64,000 nucleotides of DNA from JAGNGI01 sp035448825. Lineage in GTDB: Bacteria > Fidelibacterota > UBA2242. This document shows positions 1-8,244 of the stretch, in pieces; the stretch's first letter is position 1; every line of letters starts with the position of its first letter. The notes below the pieces were generated by a model. It was not told where the DNA came from. It made no database searches and saw only the letters and a program-made list of their open reading frames with translations. The stretch spans positions 1 to 64,000 of the forward strand of contig DAOTJS010000007.1 of the NCBI GenBank assembly GCA_035448825.1. The letters are read 5' to 3'. The translations under genes were made by a program, and so were the position numbers.

Positions 1-570
1 ATCATTGTGTTTATAACGTGCCAGCGGAAGCGGTTCATTGACGCACTTGCCGTCGCGCTTGACAATATGACCGGGAGTGCCGACAACCGTGCAGTTAGGT
101 GGAACATCGCGGTTGATGATAACGGTCGTGGCGCCGATTTTGGCATTGTCTCCCACAACGATCGGCCCGAGAAGAGTTGCGCCGGCGCCGATAAGGACGT
201 TATTACCGATTGTAGGATGGCGTTTGCCTTTGTGATGACCAGTGCCGCCGAGAGTAACACCATGAAACAAAACGCAATTATCACCGATTTCGGCGGTTTC
301 GCCGATGACAACTCCTGTACCATGATCTATGAAGAATCCTTTCCCGATCTTTGCGCCGGGATGAATTTCAACTCCGCTCCAGAAGCGAGCTAATACACTG
401 ATGAAGCGTGGCAGAATGGGAATGTGTAAATAGGTATGCAAAAAATGCGCAATCCGATAGAGCATAATTGCGTGTAGAGTAGTATAGCAAGTTAAAATTT
501 CAAGCATATTTTTAGCGGCTGGATCGTTGCGCCAAATGGCACGAAGGTCTTCGATAAAATAAAAAATCAT
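1..570 (-). CDS. cysE: Serine O-acetyltransferase (3' end beyond window)
   Basis: Acetylates L-serine to O-acetylserine, the first step of cysteine synthesis in the cytoplasm. Reading the minus strand from the ATG at 568-570 gives 190 residues without a stop before the window edge. It begins MIFYFIEDLRAIWRNDPAAK, then shows the serine-acetyltransferase helical part and the left-handed beta-helix hexapeptides, including the family motif FFIDHGTGVVIGETAEIG and the TLGGTG-HHKGKRHPTIG active-site stretch. The start lies 1 base after the cysK stop, with GAGGA inside the cysK end serving as ribosome binding site, so the two are translated as a pair and feed the same pathway. The short N-terminus is that of the compact EpsC/CysE type rather than the longer enterobacterial form. 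Only the extreme C-terminus is missing. Confidence 0.93.
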   Translation of the reverse strand, partial: MIFYFIEDLRAIWRNDPAAKNMLEILTCYTTLHAIMLYRIAHFLHTYLHIPILPRFISVLARFWSGVEIHPGAKIGKGFFIDHGTGVVIGETAEIGDNCVLFHGVTLGGTGHHKGKRHPTIGNNVLIGAGATLLGPIVVGDNAKIGATTVIINRDVPPNCTVVGTPGHIVKRDGKCVNEPLPLARYKHND

Positions 571-571
571 T

Positions 572-1492
572 CTATTCCTCAAACAATTCTGTGCTCAAAT
601 AACGTTCGCCCGTGTCTGGGAAAACCACAATAATCAGACAATCGTGCCGATTACGCCGGGCAATTTGAAGAGCGGCAAACAGGTTGGCGCCCGCTGAAAT
701 ACCCACCAGAATACCTTCTTCGGTCGCCAAACGGCGGGCAGTCAAAATAGCCGATTCATCCTCAACCAGGATAATTTCGTTGATGATGTCACGGTTCAGT
801 ATTTCGGGAATGAATCCGGCGCCAATGCCTTGAATTTTATGTGCTCCAGCCTTGCCACCAGACAATACCGGCGAGCCAGCCGGTTCCACAGCAATAATTT
901 GGATATCCGGATAGACTTGTTTAAGAATTTCACCAATGCCGGTAATCGTGCCTCCACTGCCGACACCGGCTACAAAGTAATCTGGAGTGCGATCGCCAAG
1001 ATCGGCGATAATTTCGCGAGCCGTAGTTTTACGGTGAATTTCCGGATTAGCGGGATTCTGGAATTGTCCCGGCATAAAGTAGCCATCTTGTTGCGCAAGA
1101 CGTTCGGCTTCGGCGACTGCGCCTGACATTCCTTGATTGCCGGGCGTGAGGATAATTTGTGCGTCAAACTGCTTCAATATTTTACGGCGCTCGATGCTCA
1201 TCGTTTCCGGCATAACAAATACGACTCGATAACCTTTGACGGCGGCGACCATTGCCAGACCTATTCCAGTATTACCGGAAGTCGGTTCGATAATTGTCAT
1301 ACCCTTTTTTAAAATTCCACGCTGTTCGGCATCTTCGATCATATTCAGAGCGATACGATCCTTGACCGAACCACCCGGATTGAAAAATTCAACCTTGGCC
1401 AGAATTTCAGCCGATGTCCCTTTCGTCAATTTATTGATACGTACTAGAGGGGTTTTGCCGATAGTTGTCAGTATATTTGGATGTATAGTCAT
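572..1492 (-). CDS. cysK: Cysteine synthase (O-acetylserine sulfhydrylase)
   Basis: PLP enzyme that replaces the acetyl group of O-acetylserine with sulfide to make cysteine. The 306-residue protein is normal length. The PLP lysine is K44 in NPGGSVKDR, the substrate loop TSGNTG follows near residue 71, and the phosphate-binding GVGSGGTITG loop lies near residue 180. The C-terminal PDTGERYLST motif is the classic CysK ending. It is first in a two-gene operon with cysE, giving both enzymes of the pathway. The assignment to cysteine synthase rather than cystathionine beta-synthase rests on the length and on the cysE neighbour. Confidence 0.96.
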   Translation of the reverse strand: MTIHPNILTTIGKTPLVRINKLTKGTSAEILAKVEFFNPGGSVKDRIALNMIEDAEQRGILKKGMTIIEPTSGNTGIGLAMVAAVKGYRVVFVMPETMSIERRKILKQFDAQIILTPGNQGMSGAVAEAERLAQQDGYFMPGQFQNPANPEIHRKTTAREIIADLGDRTPDYFVAGVGSGGTITGIGEILKQVYPDIQIIAVEPAGSPVLSGGKAGAHKIQGIGAGFIPEILNRDIINEIILVEDESAILTARRLATEEGILVGISAGANLFAALQIARRNRHDCLIIVVFPDTGERYLSTELFEE

Positions 1493-1614
1493 CGCTTTTC
1501 CTAATTTTAGTGAACTTTAATGTTTCAGCAACTTAATTCCAAAGAAATTTTCAGGAAGAGTTTAAAAAATCGGGTTGAATTTGAATGAAGTCTTAGCATT
1601 TATTTTAATATAAT

Positions 1615-2358
1615 CTACCGCCAGATTGTTTTGGCGCGACAGATTTCGATGTGATCGGGCATTTTGACTACGGAATGGAGATAGGTCGTTCTCGACGTTT
1701 TTTGGGTTGTAACAGTAATTTCTTGATTATAGAAAGCTTCAGCTAAATAATTGATTTCCAGCCGTTGAGGTTGATGGGTTTTGAGAAACTCGAGAGGAAA
1801 AGTCTCGTAAATCCAGTCAATATAACGCCCGTTATTAACATGTTCGTTTGTGTCTAGGTCTTGATAGCCAACTTTTGTTTGCCAGACGTAATCCGCTCCG
1901 GTGAACGATTCGACTTTTGGTGGACGTTCCGGAAAAAGCAATTCCTTATCTTTCGGTAATTGAAAAGGAAAAATTTCGGCTACTGGTTGCGGGCGACGAG
2001 TTTCTAAATCTATCACGCACCACGAAGTCGTTGCTCGACCAAGTTCCTGATTCTCGTTGTTCAGGAACAAGAAGTCACGATAGGCGAAGAGATGATCCAA
2101 TCCGGAAGGCCAGGTCGAAAGTTTTATTGGATTGCCCCAAATTGGTAGTTCTTCAAGACTAATGACAGTCCGAGTAAGCACCCAGGCGAAATTTTGCGAC
2201 AATAGACTATTATATCCAGCTCCCAGCGTTTCCGCATGTTGCCAGGCCGATTCCTGCATATAACGGTTCAGCACCGCCAGGCGCAGACGTCGCTCGCAAT
2301 CAACTTCGTAAGAATGAATAACATATTCGTCAGTTCTGATTAGTTCGGTTTTATTCAT
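1615..2358 (-). CDS. Acyl-ACP thioesterase (FatA/FatB family)
   Basis: Probably hydrolyses acyl-ACP to release free fatty acids, tuning the fatty-acid pool. The 247-residue protein has the double hotdog layout of the family. The first half contains ESAWQHAETLG and the WVLTRTVI strand, and the second half contains the catalytic-type motif DLDTNEHVNNGRYIDW, where N and H are the expected active-site residues. It is transcribed alone, upstream of cysK on the same strand with a gap of 122 bases. No signal peptide is present. Related bacterial proteins are often annotated simply as acyl-ACP thioesterase; chain-length preference cannot be read from the sequence. Confidence 0.85.
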   Translation of the reverse strand: MNKTELIRTDEYVIHSYEVDCERRLRLAVLNRYMQESAWQHAETLGAGYNSLLSQNFAWVLTRTVISLEELPIWGNPIKLSTWPSGLDHLFAYRDFLFLNNENQELGRATTSWCVIDLETRRPQPVAEIFPFQLPKDKELLFPERPPKVESFTGADYVWQTKVGYQDLDTNEHVNNGRYIDWIYETFPLEFLKTHQPQRLEINYLAEAFYNQEITVTTQKTSRTTYLHSVVKMPDHIEICRAKTIWR

Positions 2359-2446
2359 AATTTTTCACAACGGTTGATAATATAACAAACTTTCAGCGAA
2401 AATAAAGTCCGATAAACTATTCGTCAAAATATCACATAAAAAGTAG

Positions 2447-2475
2447 TTGATTTGTTGTTAAAGGATTTTTAAGAT
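2447..2475 (+). promoter_or_regulatory. Candidate sigma-70-type promoter for the beta-propeller gene
   Basis: TTGATT at 2447-2452 and TAAGAT at 2470-2475 are separated by 17 bases, an ideal spacing. They sit just upstream of the GGAGG ribosome binding site that precedes the ATG at 2504. Matches are 4 of 6 and 4 of 6, so in an A+T-rich genome this could arise by chance. Confidence 0.4.
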
Positions 2476-2503
2476 TAAAACGATGAAAAATGGAGGATAA
2501 ACA

Positions 2504-3352
2504 ATGAAAGAGTCGAAAATTATTATCATTTCCTTAATGCTTTTTCTCAATGTAATTAACATCTTGGGTGACGAACCGGCGGTTTCCGTTATTCCAGGCT
2601 GGAGTTTGAAACAGGTTTTTAAAGTCCCGGAATCAGCGCTCTATGATCCTGAGCGAGATGTAATTTATGTCAGTAATATTAACGGCAGTCCGTCGGCGGC
2701 GGACGGTAACGGTTTCATTTCACGAGTATCACCGGATGGTAAGGTTCTGGATTTGCACTGGATCGAAGGTTTGAATGCTCCGAAAGGTATGGCGATTTAT
2801 CGAGATACACTGTATGTCGCTGACTTGAATGCAATTGCACGGATTGATCTAAAGCAGGGAAGGCTCATCGATAAAATTGACTTGAAAGGCAAGTTCCTAA
2901 ACGATATTACTGTTGATGAAAATGGCATAGTCTATTGTTCGGACAATCTTGCCGATATTATTTATATTGTGAAGAATGGACAACCGTCAGTCTGGCTATC
3001 GGGCGGCAATTACAATCCGAACGGTTTATTGGCTGAGAAAAACCACCTGGTGATGCTTTCTTCCAGCAAAGGCACAATAAATTACATTGATTACAAAAAT
3101 AAAACTGTCCGTGAAGTGGCTACGATTGGCGGCTCTCTGGATGGTGTAGTAGCCTGTGATAATAATTACCTGGTATCCAGTTTCCCGGGTGAGATTTACC
3201 TTGTAAGTCCGGATGGCCGGAGCAAAAAAATCCTGGATACTAAAACTAATAAAATCTCATCGGCTGACATTGGTTATATCCCCGCGAAACGCCTACTCCT
3301 GGTGCCGACTTTTTCAGATAATAGCCTGATGACATACCAAATTGCCCGTTAG
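2504..3352 (+). CDS. Secreted SMP-30/NHL-type beta-propeller protein
   Basis: The protein has 282 residues. It starts with a signal peptide (charged MKESK, hydrophobic run to about residue 21, likely cleavage near LGDEP), so it is exported. The rest is a series of repeated four-stranded blades with phrases such as VIYVSNING, GMAIYRDTLYVADLN, ITVDENGIVYCSDN and NGLLAEKNHLVMLSS, the pattern of SMP-30/gluconolactonase and NHL propellers. The usual metal ligands of lactonases are not clearly placed, so an enzyme activity is not claimed; ligand binding or a scaffold role is equally possible. GGAGG lies 7 bases upstream of the ATG. It is followed on the same strand by the metallophosphoesterase gene after 42 bases. 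Confidence 0.72.
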   Translation: MKESKIIIISLMLFLNVINILGDEPAVSVIPGWSLKQVFKVPESALYDPERDVIYVSNINGSPSAADGNGFISRVSPDGKVLDLHWIEGLNAPKGMAIYRDTLYVADLNAIARIDLKQGRLIDKIDLKGKFLNDITVDENGIVYCSDNLADIIYIVKNGQPSVWLSGGNYNPNGLLAEKNHLVMLSSSKGTINYIDYKNKTVREVATIGGSLDGVVACDNNYLVSSFPGEIYLVSPDGRSKKILDTKTNKISSADIGYIPAKRLLLVPTFSDNSLMTYQIAR

Positions 3353-3394
3353 ATTTAATCTACTTAATAATAAAATATTAGGTTTATTTACCAC

Positions 3395-4573
3395 GTGAAA
3401 ACTCCGACGCTTGTCATTTTTTTAATTATCGTTCTATCAGCTTTTCTCATAGTTAATTACTACATATTTTTACACGGACTTAAAGCTTTTGGGGCAAACC
3501 CGACGGTAAAGTTGGTTTATACGATTTTGTTTATTATTCTGGTTTCGGCTTATTTTCTCGGTCGAATTCTCGAGAGGCTTTCCAATGGAGTCGTCTCGCA
3601 AGCGTTGGAATGGATCGGCGCTTACTGGTTCGGCGCTATGGTTTATTTTTTACTAATTGTTATACTGATCGATCTCTTTCGCAGCATTAATCACTTTATT
3701 CCGCTAATTCCGACCGCTTTACGACAAAATCTTCAGCAGTTGAATTTAATTACCGGCATCGCAGCGATTGCGGTAGTTACGATTATTTTAGTAATTGGAC
3801 ACTGGAATGCGTCTCACCCTCAGACCAAAACTGTGGAAATTGATATACCTAAAAAAGCCAAAGCTGAAACGATGACAATTGCGTTTGCTAGCGATATTCA
3901 TCTTGGTTCATTTGTAGGTCAGAGTCAATTACGCCAATTAGTAGAATTAATGAATGCCAACCGACCGGATGTTATTTTGTTTGGAGGAGATATGCTGGAT
4001 GAAGACTTGGCGCCGGTAATTCATCGCAATCTCGGCCAATGTCTCGAAGAACTCAAAGCGCCGCTGGGTAAATTTACCGTACCCGGCAATCACGAATTTA
4101 TCGGCGGAATCGAAAAAGCTACCCAATATCTTGAAGATCACGGTATAACGGTCTTACGTGATGAAGTGCTGCAATTGGCTAACGGTGTTTGGATCGTCGG
4201 TCGGGACGATAACGATAGCAAACACTATGGTAATCGTATTCTACGACTGGCGCTAAAAGAGCTGATTAGTAAAATCAACCCGGCTCAGCCGATCATCGTG
4301 CTCGACCATCAACCGCTAAACTTATCTGAAAGCGTGGCGAACAGGGTAGATTTACAATTGTCCGGACATACCCATAATGGACAGCTGTGGCCGATAAATT
4401 ATATTACTGCGAAAGTTTATCGGATTAGTCGTGGTTATCAGAAGATTAATGGTACCCATTTTTTAGTATCGAGTGGTTTTGGAACATGGGGACCGCCGAT
4501 TCGTCTTGCCAGCCGTTCAGAAGTTTATTTGATAAAATTGCGCTTTCAGCCGGGTTTAGGCGAGGGAAGATAA
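3395..4573 (+). CDS. Membrane-anchored metallophosphoesterase (YkuE/YaeI type)
   Basis: A calcineurin-like phosphoesterase of 392 residues with an N-terminal membrane domain of about four hydrophobic helices (roughly residues 5-28, 40-58, 75-95, 117-140). The catalytic domain starts near residue 160 and shows the metal-binding motifs in order: ASDIHLG, GGDMLDED, PGNHEFIGG, LDHQP and SGHTHNGQLWP. Relatives act on membrane-associated phosphate esters such as lipid phosphates; the true substrate is not known here. The start is a GTG. After the stop there is no further gene for almost 200 bases, only the hairpin cluster. Confidence 0.85.
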   Translation: MKTPTLVIFLIIVLSAFLIVNYYIFLHGLKAFGANPTVKLVYTILFIILVSAYFLGRILERLSNGVVSQALEWIGAYWFGAMVYFLLIVILIDLFRSINHFIPLIPTALRQNLQQLNLITGIAAIAVVTIILVIGHWNASHPQTKTVEIDIPKKAKAETMTIAFASDIHLGSFVGQSQLRQLVELMNANRPDVILFGGDMLDEDLAPVIHRNLGQCLEELKAPLGKFTVPGNHEFIGGIEKATQYLEDHGITVLRDEVLQLANGVWIVGRDDNDSKHYGNRILRLALKELISKINPAQPIIVLDHQPLNLSESVANRVDLQLSGHTHNGQLWPINYITAKVYRISRGYQKINGTHFLVSSGFGTWGPPIRLASRSEVYLIKLRFQPGLGEGR

Positions 4574-4593
4574 AATCTACGATGTTGACGTAG

Positions 4594-4748
4594 GACAGGC
4601 ATTCTTGCCTGTCAATTTAAATGTAGGTCGAAATGATACTTCGACCGAGGCGATTTAGCAAATCGCCTTACAATGTTAAAGCATTACTGCCTGTTAATAG
4701 AGGATATAATAAAAGGTAATATGTATCTGACAGCCTGGAAAGGCTGTC
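4594..4748. repeat. Cluster of four unrelated short hairpins
   Basis: The gap between convergent genes contains four perfect stem-loops: GACAGGCA/TGCCTGTC at 4594-4613 (loop 4), GGTCGAA/TTCGACC at 4626-4646 (loop 7), AGGCGATTT/AAATCGCCT at 4648-4668 (loop 3), and GACAGCCT/AGGCTGTC at 4729-4748 (loop 4). The second, with its ATGTA flank, matches the hairpin at 62430-62450 on the opposite strand. These look like dispersed intergenic palindromes; they could also terminate transcription from both sides, although no clear U-tract follows. Confidence 0.7.
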
Positions 4749-4766
4749 CTACGGTGTTTTCGTAGT

Positions 4767-5492
4767 TCAATTTACAGTGAAAAATTCGGAAGCTTTTGCC
4801 AGGTTTTCGGGATTGCCGACGTCCAACCAGAGGGATTCGTTATGCTGAAAACCCTTGATAGTGTATTTCGGCGCCAGCCGCAGATATAGGTCTATCAGCG
4901 AAAAAACATTTTTGCGAGGTAAATGGCGGAGAATTTCCGGACTGAGCACCGAAATTCCGCTGAAAGCTAATTGTCGCGGAGGTAAGTCTGAAGGACGTGT
5001 TTGGACAATTTCGCCGGTTTTGAAATTCTGCCAACCACACAGAATATTAGCTTCATCGAAGAGCAGATAACGTTCCGACGCACGCTTACGAACCGCTAAA
5101 GTGGCTAATGCGCCCGATTCTTGATGATGCCGATAAAATTGTCCGAGATCGAGGTCACACAAAATATCAACATTATAAATCAAAAATGGTTTGTCGTCAT
5201 CGAAAAACCAGGCGGTTTTTTTTAAAGCGCCTCCCGTGTCGAGAAGTTGATCGGTTTCATCGGAAATTAGGATATTATGCCCGAAATATTGATTGACCTC
5301 AAGATATTTTATTATCTGATCGGCATAATGGTGAACGTTGATAATAATTTCATCAAAGCCGTATTTTGCTAAATATTCGATCGCGATGTGCAGAAGGGGG
5401 CGACCGCCAATTTCGATCAATGCTTTAGGTGTTCTATTAGTAAGCGGTCGGAGTCGTTTACCGATACCAGCGGCAAGTATAAGAGCTTTCAT
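4767..5492 (-). CDS. murU: Sugar-1-phosphate nucleotidyltransferase, MurU-like
   Basis: Transfers a nucleotide to a sugar 1-phosphate. The 241-residue protein is one catalytic domain with no C-terminal left-handed helix. It begins with the signature LAAGIGKRLRPLTNRTPKAL, then has the metal-binding YNVDILCDLDL and a C-terminal SLWLDVGNPENLAKA. Size and motifs fit the MurNAc-alpha-1-phosphate uridylyltransferase MurU. The neighbour upstream on the same strand encodes an AmgK-like kinase, the enzyme that makes its substrate in the Pseudomonas recycling route, which supports MurU over a mannose-1-phosphate or glucose-1-phosphate enzyme. Specificity remains an inference. Confidence 0.8.
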   Translation of the reverse strand: MKALILAAGIGKRLRPLTNRTPKALIEIGGRPLLHIAIEYLAKYGFDEIIINVHHYADQIIKYLEVNQYFGHNILISDETDQLLDTGGALKKTAWFFDDDKPFLIYNVDILCDLDLGQFYRHHQESGALATLAVRKRASERYLLFDEANILCGWQNFKTGEIVQTRPSDLPPRQLAFSGISVLSPEILRHLPRKNVFSLIDLYLRLAPKYTIKGFQHNESLWLDVGNPENLAKASEFFTVN

Positions 5493-5592
5493 ATTGGTAA
5501 TTGCAAATAGTCAGCGGATGGGAATTTTAGGACGGTGAATAAATTAAAAACCATAAAACGAGAAATATGGGTTTTATCTATAATTTTCATGA

Positions 5593-7053
5593 CTAATTTT
5601 CCGAATGTTCTGATATATTTTTCAGTGCGGTATGATTCAGTTCGATCTGAATTGGAAATTTATCACGCAAATGACGCGCAAGTTGTTCGGCACAGTAAAC
5701 CGAGCGATGCTGACCTCCGGTACAACCGAAACTTACCATCAGATTGGTAAACTGCCGTTCGATGTAATTGCTAACAGTTTTGTCAACAATGGCATAAATG
5801 TGCTTCAGAAATTCGTCAATGTCGGTTTCTTCTTTTAAAAATTTGATGACTTCTGGATGACGGCCGTTGAGAGATTTGTATTTTTCATAGCGGCCTGGAT
5901 TAGGAATGCCACGACAATCGAAAACAAAACCACCGCCGTTTCCGCTCGGATCGGCTGGGATGCCGTTCCGGTAGGCAAAGCTATTTATTTGGACTTTTAA
6001 GACGCTTGAAGTAATTGGGGTTTCGGCTAATTTTTTAGGAAATTCTGATGATTCTACAATTTGATTCAATGCCTTCCAGAGGGCTGGAATTTCAACTGGT
6101 AAAGTTACATTATTCAAAATAAAATGCAGATTAGCCACGGCATAGGGGATACTTTTCAGGAAATGCTCTTTTTTTTCATAAAATCCACGAAATCCGTAGG
6201 AGCCCATCGCCTGCATTACCCTGATCAAAACATAGCCCCAGTAAAATTTACGGAACAATTTTTCGTCAATCGAAATATATTGATTGACCTGCCGGATATA
6301 TTCTTCCAAAAACTCATCGCGCAAATGCTGGGGAATGTCAGCTTTGGCATCGTAAAGTAAGGAGGCAATGTCATACTGTAAGGCGCCTTTTCTACCGCCC
6401 TGAAAATCAATGAAATATGGTTCGCCTTCGACCAGTAAAATATTGCGCGACTGAAAATCGCGGTAGAGGAAATAATTACAGTCCGCCTGCAGAAGATAAT
6501 TGCTGAAAGTCTGAAAGTCATTTTCGAGTTCTTCTTCGTCGAAACTGACCTTTGCCAGTTTTAAAAAGTAATATTTGAAATAGTTCAAATCCCACAGCAT
6601 CGAACGCTTATCGAATTTCGAACGTGGGTAGCAAAAGGAATAATTCAAGCCTTTGTCGGCCAGAATTTGAAAACGCGGCAAATGCGCGATGACTTTTTTG
6701 TAAACATCGATCAATCTATCGGGGAAAATGCCGTTTTTGTAATTATTAACAAGGTAGGAATATAAGGTCAAATCGCCAAGGTCTTCTATAAGGTAGATGT
6801 TATTTTTCACATCCTCGAGATAAATCTGCGGTACATTTAATCCGATCAAACGAAAATGGCGAGCGAATTCGATAAACGCTCGAGTTTCTTTATGATCGGG
6901 ATTGAAAACCCCGAGAGCAGTTTGTTTGTTTCCTTGTATTCGATAATATTCGCGATATGATCCGGAACCAGGTAAGCGATAGATAATCTGGGCTTTTTCG
7001 CCAGCCCAGTTCTTGAAAAGTAGAATCAGTGATTTTTCCGGTTCGGGATTCAT
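5593..7053 (-). CDS. AmgK-like amino-sugar kinase fused to RapZ C-terminal domain
   Basis: A 486-residue fusion. Residues 1 to about 330 are an APH-type kinase with the catalytic-loop motif YRDFQSRNILL and the metal aspartate in FIDFQGGRKGALQYD, as in the anomeric MurNAc/GlcNAc kinase AmgK. Residues about 350-486 match the C-terminal domain of RapZ: VQINSFAYRNG, GGGFVFDCRGIPNPG and VSFGCTGGQHRSVY. In Escherichia coli that domain senses glucosamine-6-phosphate and contacts the RNA machinery; the P-loop half of RapZ is absent here. With MurU next door, this suggests cell-wall sugar salvage with a built-in amino-sugar sensing or second phosphate-handling domain. The fusion also exists in Bacteroidetes annotations, so it is not unique. 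The ATG at 7053 is chosen; the gap to murU is 100 bases. Confidence 0.85.
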   Translation of the reverse strand: MNPEPEKSLILLFKNWAGEKAQIIYRLPGSGSYREYYRIQGNKQTALGVFNPDHKETRAFIEFARHFRLIGLNVPQIYLEDVKNNIYLIEDLGDLTLYSYLVNNYKNGIFPDRLIDVYKKVIAHLPRFQILADKGLNYSFCYPRSKFDKRSMLWDLNYFKYYFLKLAKVSFDEEELENDFQTFSNYLLQADCNYFLYRDFQSRNILLVEGEPYFIDFQGGRKGALQYDIASLLYDAKADIPQHLRDEFLEEYIRQVNQYISIDEKLFRKFYWGYVLIRVMQAMGSYGFRGFYEKKEHFLKSIPYAVANLHFILNNVTLPVEIPALWKALNQIVESSEFPKKLAETPITSSVLKVQINSFAYRNGIPADPSGNGGGFVFDCRGIPNPGRYEKYKSLNGRHPEVIKFLKEETDIDEFLKHIYAIVDKTVSNYIERQFTNLMVSFGCTGGQHRSVYCAEQLARHLRDKFPIQIELNHTALKNISEHSEN

Positions 7054-7200
7054 AGCTATAATTTCGGATGTGCGTAGTCATTATGGAAGGATTTTTCTAG
7101 ATTAAGGAAATTATTTCACCAATCTCTCGGTAGAATTTGAAAAACCGCTAATAATTAATTAATTTGAAATAGTAAAATTTATAAATGGAATGTTAAGAAT

Positions 7201-8241
7201 ATGAATGGAATTCGCATAGATTTACGCAGTGATACAGTCACCAAACCTTCTTCCGAAATGCGTGCGGCAATGGCGGGCGCTGAAGTTGGCGACGATGTTT
7301 ATGGCGAAGACCCAACGGTGAATCGTTTGCAGGAAAAGGTAGCGGTCCTTCTGGGCAAGGAAGCCGCATTATTTGTCCCGAGCGGGACGATGTCGAACCA
7401 GATTGCAATTAAATGCCTCACTCAACCCGGCGATGAAATTATCTGCGAGTATGAAAGTCACATTTACACTTATGAAGCCAGTGGACCAGCATTCAATTCG
7501 CTGGTAATGCCGCGTCCGGTGAAGGGACATTATGGAGTTATGGCAATCGAGGATGTCGTAAAGGCTATACGACCCGACAATATTCAGACCGGACGGACGA
7601 GTTTAATCGAGGTCGAAAATACCCATAATCGGGCCGGGGGCACGATCTATCCACTGGCAGAAATCGAGAAGCTGACTGAGGTTGCCAATGAACATCATAT
7701 TGCGATGCACCTTGACGGTGCGCGCCTGATGAATGCATCGGTCAGCACGGGCATTGCTCCTGCTGAATACGCTAAATATTTTGATTCAGTAAGTCTGTGT
7801 TTGTCAAAAGGACTGGGAGCGCCGATCGGATCGGTTTTAAGCGGTTCGCGGAATTTTATTGCCAAGGCTCTGCGAGTCAGGAAAATTTTTGGTGGAGCAA
7901 TGCGACAAGTTGGAATTCTAGCCGCCGCCGGATTATATGCTCTTGACCATAACGTTCAGCGTCTGCAAATTGATCATGAAAATGCCCGGCTATTGGCTCA
8001 GGGATTATCAGAAATTGATGGATTATATATTGATAAACAACAGGTGCAAACCAATATGGTAATGATTTATGTTCGCAGCTTGCGCTGGACGACTGAAAAA
8101 ATTGTTCAACAGTTATTGGCAAAGGGGGTCGGAATGAATGCCATAGATTCCGAAAGAATTCGTGCTGTAACTCATCTCGATGTTAGGCGTGATCAAATAC
8201 TCGAAGCAATTGAAATTTTTAAAAAAATAATGGAAGCTTAA
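7201..8241 (+). CDS. ltaE: Low-specificity L-threonine aldolase
   Basis: PLP enzyme that splits threonine or allo-threonine into glycine and acetaldehyde. The 346 residues are full length for the family. It opens with IDLRSDTVTKPSSEMRAAM, continues with GDDVYGEDPTVNRLQ and LFVPSGTMSNQIA, has HLDGARLMNA, and carries the PLP lysine in SLCLSKGLGAPIGSVL. Each is diagnostic for the beta-eliminating aldolase family. It is followed by trkA after only 3 bases, so the two are probably cotranscribed, without an obvious functional link. Confidence 0.93.
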   Translation: MNGIRIDLRSDTVTKPSSEMRAAMAGAEVGDDVYGEDPTVNRLQEKVAVLLGKEAALFVPSGTMSNQIAIKCLTQPGDEIICEYESHIYTYEASGPAFNSLVMPRPVKGHYGVMAIEDVVKAIRPDNIQTGRTSLIEVENTHNRAGGTIYPLAEIEKLTEVANEHHIAMHLDGARLMNASVSTGIAPAEYAKYFDSVSLCLSKGLGAPIGSVLSGSRNFIAKALRVRKIFGGAMRQVGILAAAGLYALDHNVQRLQIDHENARLLAQGLSEIDGLYIDKQQVQTNMVMIYVRSLRWTTEKIVQQLLAKGVGMNAIDSERIRAVTHLDVRRDQILEAIEIFKKIMEA

Positions 8242-8244
8242 GCA

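Noticed and set aside
7..393. 128-codon open frame on the plus strand
   Set aside because: It is the opposite strand of cysE, whose motifs are clear.
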